A DNA stretch of 64,000 nt from Fimbriimonadaceae bacterium (GTDB taxonomy: Bacteria; Armatimonadota; Fimbriimonadia; Fimbriimonadales; Fimbriimonadaceae), in the NCBI GenBank assembly GCA_026129685.1, contig JAHCHO010000001.1:124001-188000 (forward strand). The letters are read 5' to 3'. Every line of letters begins with the position of its first letter. Position 1 is the first letter of the stretch. Positions 50,746 through 57,483 of the stretch are shown piece by piece. The notes below the pieces were generated by a model that was not told where the DNA came from, made no database searches, and saw only the letters and a program-made list of their open reading frames with translations. The position numbers and the translations under genes were made by a program.

Positions 50746-51132
50746 TTACGCCTCCTCGGCCCCCACCGCGTGCGCAAGCAAGGCGTCCAGATCGACGAAC
50801 TCGAGGGTCGCCTCGTGGCTCGCTGCCAGCACCACCGGCGGCGCGTACCCCGCGAGGAACGCTTCCGCCCATCGGGCGGCGCACAGGCACCATCGGTCGC
50901 CCGGGACCAAGCCCGGGAACCCGTAGTCCGGTTCCGGGGTGGAAAGGTCGTTCCCAACGGACTTCGAGTACTCGAGGAATTCCTCCGTCATCACCGCGCA
51001 GACCGTGTGGACGCCAAGATCGTCCGGGCCGCTGTCGCAACACCCGTTTCGGTAGAACCCGGTCACCGGGTCCTCGCTACAGGGCAACAGGGGTCCACCG
51101 AACACGTTTCGTGCGGGTCGCCGACCGTTCAT
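50746..51132 (-). CDS. DUF2237 family protein
   Basis: A 128-residue cytosolic protein that matches DUF2237 over its whole length: ARNVFGGPLLPCSEDPVTGFYRNGCC is too long to quote fully but its GCC and FYR parts, the segment DDLGVHTVCAVMTEEFLE, then PGDRWCLCAARWAEA and APPVVLAASHE are diagnostic. Four conserved Cys (GCC, CLC) may bind metal or a cluster. The family has no known function. ATG 51132 (MNGRRPARNVFG) is chosen over a longer frame because a -10 box lies 7 nt upstream of it. Confidence 0.92.
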   Translation of the reverse strand: MNGRRPARNVFGGPLLPCSEDPVTGFYRNGCCDSGPDDLGVHTVCAVMTEEFLEYSKSVGNDLSTPEPDYGFPGLVPGDRWCLCAARWAEAFLAGYAPPVVLAASHEATLEFVDLDALLAHAVGAEEA

Positions 51133-51139
51133 GCGCTCT

Positions 51140-51145
51140 AGGATA
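51140..51145 (-). promoter_or_regulatory. -10 box of the DUF2237 gene, leaderless
   Basis: On the minus strand TATCCT ends 7 nt before the ATG at 51132. No Shine-Dalgarno sequence is present. Confidence 0.45.
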
Positions 51146-51228
51146 CGCGGTTCGTCGAGGATAGGTGCCAAGCGGTCCGCGCCCAAGGACCCTCCGCTTT
51201 CTTCCCCGGGTCGCTTAGCCGCCGGCGA

Positions 51229-51234
51229 TATAAT
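51229..51234 (+). promoter_or_regulatory. -10 box of the YbjN-like pair
   Basis: A perfect TATAAT lies 30 nt before the GTG at 51265. GGAGGT at 51253-51258 gives a normal ribosome binding site. No clear -35 element is seen. Confidence 0.55.
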
Positions 51235-51264
51235 GCGATTGGGTCGAACCGTGGAGGTGGGACC

Positions 51265-51834
51265 GTGGATTTCAAGGTCACGACGGAGTTGATCGGCGAG
51301 TACCTCAAGCGCTTCGGGTTCCCGAAGTTCGAACTTGAGGAGGAACAGGACGAGCAGGTGGGACTTGTCCGGACGGGTTGGACGGGCGACGCGGGCGTCT
51401 TCCTAGCCTTCATCGATCCGCAAGAACAACCGGGGCTGGTGAGGATGGTCGTGCCCACCGTGCATGTCGTCCCGGCCGACGCCGAGCCGGAGAGGGTCGG
51501 TGAGTTGTGCCGCTACCTGCTGCATCTTAACTCGACCATGCTGATCGGGGCGGCTTCGCTCCACGCGCCATCGAATCGGATCGCCTTCTCGATCCCCCTC
51601 GTTCTGCGCGAGACCGAGCTATCGTACGAGGTGTTCGAGTTCGCCTTCCGCGGAATGCTGCACATCACCGAGGACATCGCCAAGAACGCGCGCAAAATCC
51701 TCGCCGGCGAGGCGGATTTCGACGAAGGCTCGGGCGAACTGCAACGGATGGCGCCCCCCGAGATTTCACCCGAGTTGATGAAGGAGTTTCAGGCGTGGCT
51801 CGCGCGCCAAAATCGAGGCGAACATGACGCTTGA
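51265..51834 (+). CDS. YbjN / T3SS-chaperone-like protein, first of a pair
   Basis: A 189-residue soluble protein. The N-terminal helix FKVTTELIGEYLKRFGFPKF is followed by alternating strands and two long helices (GELCRYLLHLNSTMLIGAASL, ELSYEVFEFAFRGMLHI), the layout of the YbjN and type III secretion chaperone-like fold. There is no type III system nearby, so it is more likely a general small-protein chaperone or regulator. GTG start with GGAGGT 6 nt upstream. The 3' end overlaps the second member of the pair by 11 bp. Confidence 0.72.
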   Translation: MDFKVTTELIGEYLKRFGFPKFELEEEQDEQVGLVRTGWTGDAGVFLAFIDPQEQPGLVRMVVPTVHVVPADAEPERVGELCRYLLHLNSTMLIGAASLHAPSNRIAFSIPLVLRETELSYEVFEFAFRGMLHITEDIAKNARKILAGEADFDEGSGELQRMAPPEISPELMKEFQAWLARQNRGEHDA

Positions 51835-52387
51835 CGCCCTTTCCGACCTCCTGAACCGCTTTGGCTGGCGCGACCACAAACGCTTCGATCAGAAGGGCGA
51901 GCGTGAGGGCTACCTGAGCGCCGGCTGGTCCAACGGACCGCTCGACAACGGCTTCACCCTCTACGTCGATCCCGTCGTCGAACAGGGGCTACTCGTGTTC
52001 AGCGTGCCCCGGCTGGCGTTCCTGCCGCGCGGCCTCAAGGACGACCTCAAGCTGAAAGCCCTCCAGGAGATCGCGGCGCGCAACCGCACCCTCCCCCTTG
52101 GCGGCTATTCCTACGACCCGGCGGACGGGGAGGTCGTCTACCGGCTCGGCGTCCCCCTCCCCTCGACCGAGTCGCTGAGTTACGAGCAGTTCTCGCTCTG
52201 CATGAGGGTCTGCGCATCGGCCGCCGAAGCCTGCGGATCGAGCGTTTTTGGGGTGCTCGACGAAGCGGGTCCGCGCCTTGCCGAGGCCGGCTCGGAAGTG
52301 GCGGACGGCTCGGCCGAGCTTTTCGACCAGTTCCAGCGGTTTCTGGCCGAACGCAAAGGTCGGTCGAAGGAGGGCCCCCCCGGCTAA
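51824..52387 (+). CDS. YbjN-like protein, second of a pair
   Basis: A 187-residue protein with the same general plan as the gene before it: LSDLLNRFGWRD, a strand-rich middle (GFTLYVDPVVEQGLLVFSVPRL), then the helix ESLSYEQFSLCMRVCASAAE. Similarity to the first is low but the order of elements agrees, so the pair is probably an old duplication or a heterodimer. It overlaps the upstream gene by 11 bp, implying coupled translation. Function unknown. Confidence 0.68.
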   Translation: MTLDALSDLLNRFGWRDHKRFDQKGEREGYLSAGWSNGPLDNGFTLYVDPVVEQGLLVFSVPRLAFLPRGLKDDLKLKALQEIAARNRTLPLGGYSYDPADGEVVYRLGVPLPSTESLSYEQFSLCMRVCASAAEACGSSVFGVLDEAGPRLAEAGSEVADGSAELFDQFQRFLAERKGRSKEGPPG

Positions 52388-52525
52388 CGCGCCCGCCTCC
52401 CCGCCCCCAACTCACCCTTTCCGCCTTGTTGGGCGCATTCGGTCCCTCAGGCCCCCGTCCTCGTCGGCGCGCTTTCCCGTTCCCACTGCCTAAATCTGCG
52501 GTCCATCCTCTACAATGGCGTCAAG

Positions 52526-53728
52526 ATGCCCGACCACGCCAAACTCCGCGCCTGGTGGGCGCACCGTCAAGGCTTGATCGAGCCGCTCGCCGCCGACCCG
52601 AGGGCCGTCCTGGGTCGTTGCGGGTGGGTGCGCTCGGTGGGGAGCGTCAACCCCTACCTCACCTTGTTCAGCCGGGCCGGGATCGGGCGGATTCGGGCCG
52701 AGTCCGCCGTGGCCGACCAGACCGTTCACGAACTGCCCGCCGCCCGGGGATGCGGCTACTACGTCCCGGCGGAAGACTTCGCCATCGCCCTGCGGCTCGG
52801 GGCGCGCTTCCACGAGAACTCCGCGATCCGTGTTGCGAAGCAGCATCTTGGGGTCACCGAACCGGAACTCGATCGCCTCTGCGAAGCGATCCTGCGCGCC
52901 GTCGAGTCCGGACCCCTTACCCCGGCCGAGATGAAGCCCATCCTCGGCGACGCCGTCCGTCACTTGGGCGACGAGGGCAAGAAGCGGGGCCAGACGACGA
53001 CCCACTCGCTCGGGATCGGGCGCCTTCAGGCCCAGGGTCGCCTGCGGCGCGTGCCCGTCGATGGACGACTCGACCATGAGCGTTACGCCTACGCCGCATG
53101 GGGAAACGGACCCCTCAGCGACGGGGGTCCCACCGAGGACGAGGCCCTTCGAGCCCTGGCCCACCGCTTCTTCTCGTGGATCGGGCCGGCTCGCCTGTCG
53201 GAGTTCAGGGGGTTCGCCGCCGCAACGGTGAAGGACGCTCAGGCCGCCGTCGCCGACCTCGGTCTGGTCCCCCTGGACGAGGACTTCCTCGTTCTGCCGG
53301 AGGACCGGGACGCCTTCGAGGCGTTCGTTCCGCCCGCCGAACCCGCCTACCGCCTTGTCGCCTCCCTCGACTCCCACCTCCTGCACCGCCGCGACGCCGC
53401 TTCGCTTGTGGACCAAGCCGACGCCCAGCGCGCGATGTACGGCGAGCACGGGCCGGTGCTCATCGGCGGCGTTCAGGAGCTCTCGAACCACGCCATCCTG
53501 GATCGGGGCCGGCTGGTTGGGCTCTGGGAATACGACCCCGAGGCGCGCGAGATCGTGTGGGCCTCGTTTGTCGGCGTGAGCGAGCCGCTCCGCGAAGCGG
53601 TCGCCCGCACCGAGCGCTTCATCCGCGACGAACTCGGGGACGCCCGCTCCTTCAGCCTCGACAGCCCGAAATCGCGCCGCCCTTCTCTGGAAGCGTTGCG
53701 CGCGGCGGGCGAAGGCACAACGGCCTGA
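52526..53728 (+). CDS. winged-helix DNA-binding protein of the YcaQ/AlkZ-like group
   Basis: A 400-residue protein whose C-terminal half follows the HTH_42 family (LSEFRGFAAATVKDAQAAVADL, LVASLDSHLLHRR, GPVLIGGVQELSNHAILDRGRLVGLWEYD). Members include AlkZ and YcaQ, which unhook DNA interstrand crosslinks, but the N-terminal glycosylase motif of those enzymes is not obvious here, so activity is uncertain. The first 60 residues are arginine-rich (GWVRSVGSVNP, SRAGIGRIRAE). TACAAT at 52511-52516 lies 9 nt before the ATG, giving at most a 2-nt leader. Confidence 0.7.
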   Translation: MPDHAKLRAWWAHRQGLIEPLAADPRAVLGRCGWVRSVGSVNPYLTLFSRAGIGRIRAESAVADQTVHELPAARGCGYYVPAEDFAIALRLGARFHENSAIRVAKQHLGVTEPELDRLCEAILRAVESGPLTPAEMKPILGDAVRHLGDEGKKRGQTTTHSLGIGRLQAQGRLRRVPVDGRLDHERYAYAAWGNGPLSDGGPTEDEALRALAHRFFSWIGPARLSEFRGFAAATVKDAQAAVADLGLVPLDEDFLVLPEDRDAFEAFVPPAEPAYRLVASLDSHLLHRRDAASLVDQADAQRAMYGEHGPVLIGGVQELSNHAILDRGRLVGLWEYDPEAREIVWASFVGVSEPLREAVARTERFIRDELGDARSFSLDSPKSRRPSLEALRAAGEGTTA

Positions 53729-53765
53729 CGGGCGTGGTCGCGGCGGACCGCCTCTCGGAAACCCA

Positions 53766-53786
53766 GTTCATCCTTGCAGGATGAAC
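53766..53786 (+). terminator. stem-loop after the winged-helix gene
   Basis: GTTCATCCT pairs perfectly with AGGATGAAC across the 3-nt loop TGC. It lies 38 nt after the stop codon. No T run follows. The rest of the 280-bp gap to 54008 holds no gene; near 53883-53970 it has degenerate pieces resembling the GAATGACAG-type repeats at 23 kb. Confidence 0.55.
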
Positions 53787-54008
53787 ACCAGACGTTCAGA
53801 ATGCGAGGAGGATCGCCCGTCCCCATGCTTGCGCTTCGCCGGTTCGGCCTCGGTCCCAATGCCGATTCCGGGAGACTTCCTTCGTCAGAGTGACGAGTCT
53901 TGGGGCGTTGACATCCTGAACGCAGTGGCTAATCCCGGCACGGTCGCTTCTGAGCGGTCGCAATGAGCGGGACGTCGAGCAGATGAGTCCGGGTGTTCCC
54001 CCGCCGAG

Positions 54009-54659
54009 TTACTTCTCCACGAACCGGTAGCTCGCGTGGCAATCGTAGTCCATCCCGTGCTTCACCTTGAGCTCCTGGATGTGGCGCAAAGTGCTCAAGG
54101 TATGCGGGCTCGCGACCCCGTCGCCGAACGGCTCACAGGTGTGAAGCAGAATCTCCTCCAGGCAACTCGAGAGGCTCATCCGCTTGTGCTCGGCAAGGTC
54201 GTGCAGAAGCCCCGCAAGGCGCCTCTCCAGCCGCACCGGCACGTCCACGCGCTCGATCTCGACCTTCGGGCCGACGCCGTAGATATAGTGCCCGAATCCC
54301 AGATCGTTTCCGTCCAGGTCGCGGACTCGGTAGTCGCGCATTTCGTAATCGCGGTCGCCCAGCGGCTCCAGGATCTCGACGCCGTTGGCGCGCTGAAACT
54401 CGAACAACTCGTCGGCATCGCCGACCACGAAAAACACGCGGGCGCCTCCGGGCGGCGGACCCTCGAACAGGTGTACCGACGTGCTGCCGAGCGTGACTCC
54501 CGCCATCGTCGGCGGCTCGCCCCACGTGAACTCAAGGCGAAAGCCAAGTTTCGAGGTGTAGAACGCGACGGCCACGGCGAGGTCGGCAACGGCCAACCCC
54601 GGGTGCAGTCTCTCGCAGTTAACGCGCGGGGCTTCTCGCCCGGTGATGGTTCCATCCAT
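54009..54659 (-). CDS. glyoxalase/VOC domain protein with C-terminal helical domain
   Basis: A 216-residue protein of two parts. Residues 10-115 are a VOC (glyoxalase/bleomycin-resistance) fold: RLHPGLAVADLAVAVAFYTSKLGF, FEFQRANGVEI, YRVRDLDGNDLGF. Residues 120-216 start VDVPVRLERRLAGLLHDLAEHKRMS and continue with SSCLEEILLHTCE and TLRHIQELKVKHGMDYD, which looks like a ribbon-helix-helix-type segment plus a longer helical tail. Such fusions might combine ligand sensing with DNA or protein binding. The start is ATG 54659; a GTG 9 nt earlier is possible. Confidence 0.75.
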   Translation of the reverse strand: MDGTITGREAPRVNCERLHPGLAVADLAVAVAFYTSKLGFRLEFTWGEPPTMAGVTLGSTSVHLFEGPPPGGARVFFVVGDADELFEFQRANGVEILEPLGDRDYEMRDYRVRDLDGNDLGFGHYIYGVGPKVEIERVDVPVRLERRLAGLLHDLAEHKRMSLSSCLEEILLHTCEPFGDGVASPHTLSTLRHIQELKVKHGMDYDCHASYRFVEK

Positions 54660-54743
54660 ACAACGCACCGTTCGTCGGGCGGCGAGACACGGGTGCCGAC
54701 CGACCTGATCGGCAATCTACCTAAAACCGTAGAGTATCGCGTC

Positions 54744-56060
54744 TCAGCCGCCCGTTTCGAGCAAGAGCAGGGCGTCCTCCCAGCCCTCGGGCGTTCGGTA
54801 TTCGGCCGTACCCCGATTCGAGACCTTGCCGATCGGCCGGCCGGCGCCGGTTCGCGGGTCCAACCAGAGCGCCGTGCCCGGCGCCGCCAGTTTCCCGAGG
54901 TCCACCGTGACCGTCGCCGGTTCGGCCAAGTACACCATCACCCACTTGCCGTCTTTGTGCCTCGCCGCCAGGTTCAGGATGCGACCCTCCGTCCTACCCC
55001 CCGCGACGAGGGCGCTTTGGTCGGGGACCAAGTACCACCACTCTTTCCGTTCTTCGAAGATCTTCCTCAACACCCCCATCTGGGTCGCGCCGGGGGCGTC
55101 CAAGGCAGCCTTCCAGGTCGGGAGGACTCGCCAACTGTCGTTGTGCCCGTAGGTGTGGTGCGCGCCCGCGAGGTAGGAGTACCAGGCCTGCCGACGCACC
55201 CAAAGAGGGGTCACCTCGAACCCATACTCCGACCCGCTCTCGTACGCGCCTTCCGCCATCAGCACGGGCTTGGTCGGTTGTAGGCCGTAGTCCTTGGTTA
55301 TGAACGGGTAGATCAGGTCCACGCTCGCCCAGGTCTGCATCGAGTCGAAGTCCAACCACTTCTCGTCGTGGATAAAGCTCGAGGAGTACGGCGCCGGATC
55401 GGGCTTGAAAGTGATCAGGTGCGCGCCGCCATCCCCCTCGCGCAAACCCGCCGCAAGCTCGCGCAACACGGGCACGTATTCCTGGTTGGCTTGCGGGGTC
55501 ATCGACCAGACGATGTTGGGGGTCGCCCGGTAGCGTTGCGCCAGCCACCGGGCCCACGTGCGTGCGTTCCTCACCGTGATGAGGTTGCGCCAGTTCTGGT
55601 GGTAGAGGGTGAGCGAGATCACCACGTCGTTCGCGCGGGCCATCTCGAGGACGGAGTCCACGTTCTGGAAATAGGCCTCGTTCGGAGTGAGCGGGTCGTG
55701 GCTCGTCCAGGGACTCGCCCCGTAAACGTTGGGTTGGCTCCCATCGCCGACGCCGAGGAGCATCACTTGCGCGAAGGCGAATCCGTGCGCCTTAGACCGC
55801 TCGAGGATCGTCCGGGCATCCTCGCGCTTGTACTCGCGGAAGAGTTGCCACTGCGTCGTGCCGAGCCAGAAGACGGGCTTACCGTCCTGATCGGTCAGGT
55901 ACCGCCCGTTCGGGCTCACTTTGGGTCGCATGGTCCCTCCGTCGCGTCTGGAGGTGGGCCCGGCCAGCGCACAAGCCAGGACCGTGCAACCGATCCCAAC
56001 CAGAAGCCCTGCTCTGAGTGCGTTCGCGAAGCGTCGAGAACCCGTGAACTGCGAATCCAT
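54744..56060 (-). CDS. exported glycoside hydrolase of the DUF4038 type
   Basis: A 438-residue exported protein. Residues 1-34 form a signal (LLVGIGCTVLACALAG; the Cys may make it a lipoprotein). The TIM-barrel-like DUF4038 domain spans about 45-345: NGRYLTDQDGKPVFWLGTTQW, HGFAFAQVMLLG, NDVVISLTLYHQNW, NIVWSMTPQANQEYVPV and PVLMAEGAYE. Glu in MAEGAYE and the Asp/Glu around TPQANQEY are candidate catalytic acids. A C-terminal beta domain (about 355-438) resembles the collagen-binding-like domain often paired with it. Related GH140 enzymes cut apiose from pectin; substrate here is unknown. Start at ATG 56060 precedes the signal. Confidence 0.83.
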   Translation of the reverse strand: MDSQFTGSRRFANALRAGLLVGIGCTVLACALAGPTSRRDGGTMRPKVSPNGRYLTDQDGKPVFWLGTTQWQLFREYKREDARTILERSKAHGFAFAQVMLLGVGDGSQPNVYGASPWTSHDPLTPNEAYFQNVDSVLEMARANDVVISLTLYHQNWRNLITVRNARTWARWLAQRYRATPNIVWSMTPQANQEYVPVLRELAAGLREGDGGAHLITFKPDPAPYSSSFIHDEKWLDFDSMQTWASVDLIYPFITKDYGLQPTKPVLMAEGAYESGSEYGFEVTPLWVRRQAWYSYLAGAHHTYGHNDSWRVLPTWKAALDAPGATQMGVLRKIFEERKEWWYLVPDQSALVAGGRTEGRILNLAARHKDGKWVMVYLAEPATVTVDLGKLAAPGTALWLDPRTGAGRPIGKVSNRGTAEYRTPEGWEDALLLLETGG

Positions 56061-56158
56061 GGCGGACCACCTCCGGTGCCGGTGCCCTGGGCGCGCCAAG
56101 GCACCGGGTCTAATTTCCTTGGTGCTGGTGCGGTTCCTGCCGGCACGACGAGCCAGTC

Positions 56159-56632
56159 CTAGGCCCCGTCGTACGCCCGCTGGAGCGCCGCGATGTCGAA
56201 CTTCACCATGCTCATCATCGCCGCCATCGCCCGCTTGCCGGCCTCGCTCTCCAGGTCGCGCAACATCTCCATCAGGCACGTCGGGTTGATCTGCCACGAA
56301 AGGCCGAACCGGTCCTTCAGCCAGCCGCAGGCTTGGACCTCGCCCCCCTCCGCGAGCGCGTCCCAATAGCGATCGATCTCCTCCTGGGTCTCACAGGCGA
56401 CGGAGAGCGAGACGCCTTCCGAAAACGAGAAGCTCGGCCCACCGTTCAGGGCCACGTACGGTTGCCCGAGAAGCTCGAAGTTGACGACCAGAACGCTGCC
56501 GACCGGCCCCGGGCCCTGCTCGCCGCACCGGACGACCCTCACGACGCGCGAGTTCGGGAACAGCGAAACGTAGAGGTTAACCGCCTCCTCGGCTTGGTCG
56601 TTGTAGGTGAGGAAGGTCGTGATGCTCGGCAT
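56159..56632 (-). CDS. PhnB-like VOC family protein
   Basis: A 157-residue protein of the PhnB/3-demethylubiquinone-methyltransferase-like VOC group: PSITTFLTYNDQAEEAVNLY, VNFELLGQPYVALNGGPSF, ETQEEIDRYWDALAEGG, CGWLKDRFGLSWQINP. These are small cytosolic proteins of unclear activity, some of which use a metal. The ATG at 56632 gives the standard opening. It is divergent from the GH16 gene and about 100 bp downstream in the map from the DUF4038 gene start; not clearly co-transcribed. Confidence 0.93.
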   Translation of the reverse strand: MPSITTFLTYNDQAEEAVNLYVSLFPNSRVVRVVRCGEQGPGPVGSVLVVNFELLGQPYVALNGGPSFSFSEGVSLSVACETQEEIDRYWDALAEGGEVQACGWLKDRFGLSWQINPTCLMEMLRDLESEAGKRAMAAMMSMVKFDIAALQRAYDGA

Positions 56633-56708
56633 GCGCGCATCCTACCCCCCGCTCCGCGTTCGGCCGGTCCACGAACGCCAACCGCACCCCGGGTAAGGTC
56701 GGATCGCC

Positions 56709-57479
56709 ATGCTGATCGCAATCCTCCTTGGCACCACCCTCGCGACCCAAGCCTCCGCGCCGCACGGCTGGACCCTCGTCTGGGGAGACGAGTTCGACCG
56801 CACCGGGCTTCCCGACGCCAAAAAGTGGGACTACGAGACCGGCCTCGTCCGCAACAAGGAACTGCAGTTCTACACCGCCCGTCGGAAGGAGAACGCCCGC
56901 GTCGAGGACGGCAAACTGATCGTCGAGGCCCGTAAGGAGCCGTTCCAAGGCGCGACCTTTACCTCGGCAAGCCTCATCACCCTGGGCAAGTTCGCCTTCC
57001 AGTACGGGCGCGTCGAGGTCCGCGCCAAGCTCCCGAAGGCGCTCGGAACTTGGCCGGCGATCTGGATGATGGGCGCCGACCGCTCGATCGTCGGCTGGCC
57101 CCGTTGCGGCGAGATCGACGTCATGGAGCACGTCGCCCACAACCCGGGGGTGATCCACGGCACCGTCCACCAACTCAAGGCCGAGGGCGCGGGGTACTGG
57201 AGCAAAGGCGACAAAACCGAGGTTCCCGACTGCATGGACGCCTTCCACGTCTACGCTCTCGAATGGAGCAAGGACGGTCTCGATTGGTTCGTCGACGGCC
57301 GGAAGTACTTCTCCTTCCCCTATGAGGGGCCCGCCAAGTGGACGTTCGACCGTCCCATGTACCTGCTGATCAACCTCGCCGTCGGCGGCACCTGGGGCGC
57401 GGCCAAAGGGGTGGACGAAGCGGCCTTTCCCCAGCGCTACGAAGTGGACTACGTACGAGTCTTCCAGCGGCGCAAATAG
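56709..57479 (+). CDS. secreted GH16 family endo-beta-glucanase
   Basis: A 256-residue exported GH16 enzyme. A short signal (about 1-18) precedes the jelly-roll fold: LVWGDEFDRTGLPDAKKW, NKELQFYTARRKENARVE, FQYGRVEVRAKLPKALGTWPAIW. The catalytic motif is GEIDVMEH with E135 (nucleophile), D137 and E140 (acid/base). The extra Met in E-I-D-x-M-E marks the beta-bulge subgroup that includes laminarinases (beta-1,3-glucanases), so that substrate is likely. TFDRPMYLLINLAVGG follows, also typical. It lies 4 bp from the end of convergent ppc. Confidence 0.95.
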   Translation: MLIAILLGTTLATQASAPHGWTLVWGDEFDRTGLPDAKKWDYETGLVRNKELQFYTARRKENARVEDGKLIVEARKEPFQGATFTSASLITLGKFAFQYGRVEVRAKLPKALGTWPAIWMMGADRSIVGWPRCGEIDVMEHVAHNPGVIHGTVHQLKAEGAGYWSKGDKTEVPDCMDAFHVYALEWSKDGLDWFVDGRKYFSFPYEGPAKWTFDRPMYLLINLAVGGTWGAAKGVDEAAFPQRYEVDYVRVFQRRK

Positions 57480-57483
57480 CGCG

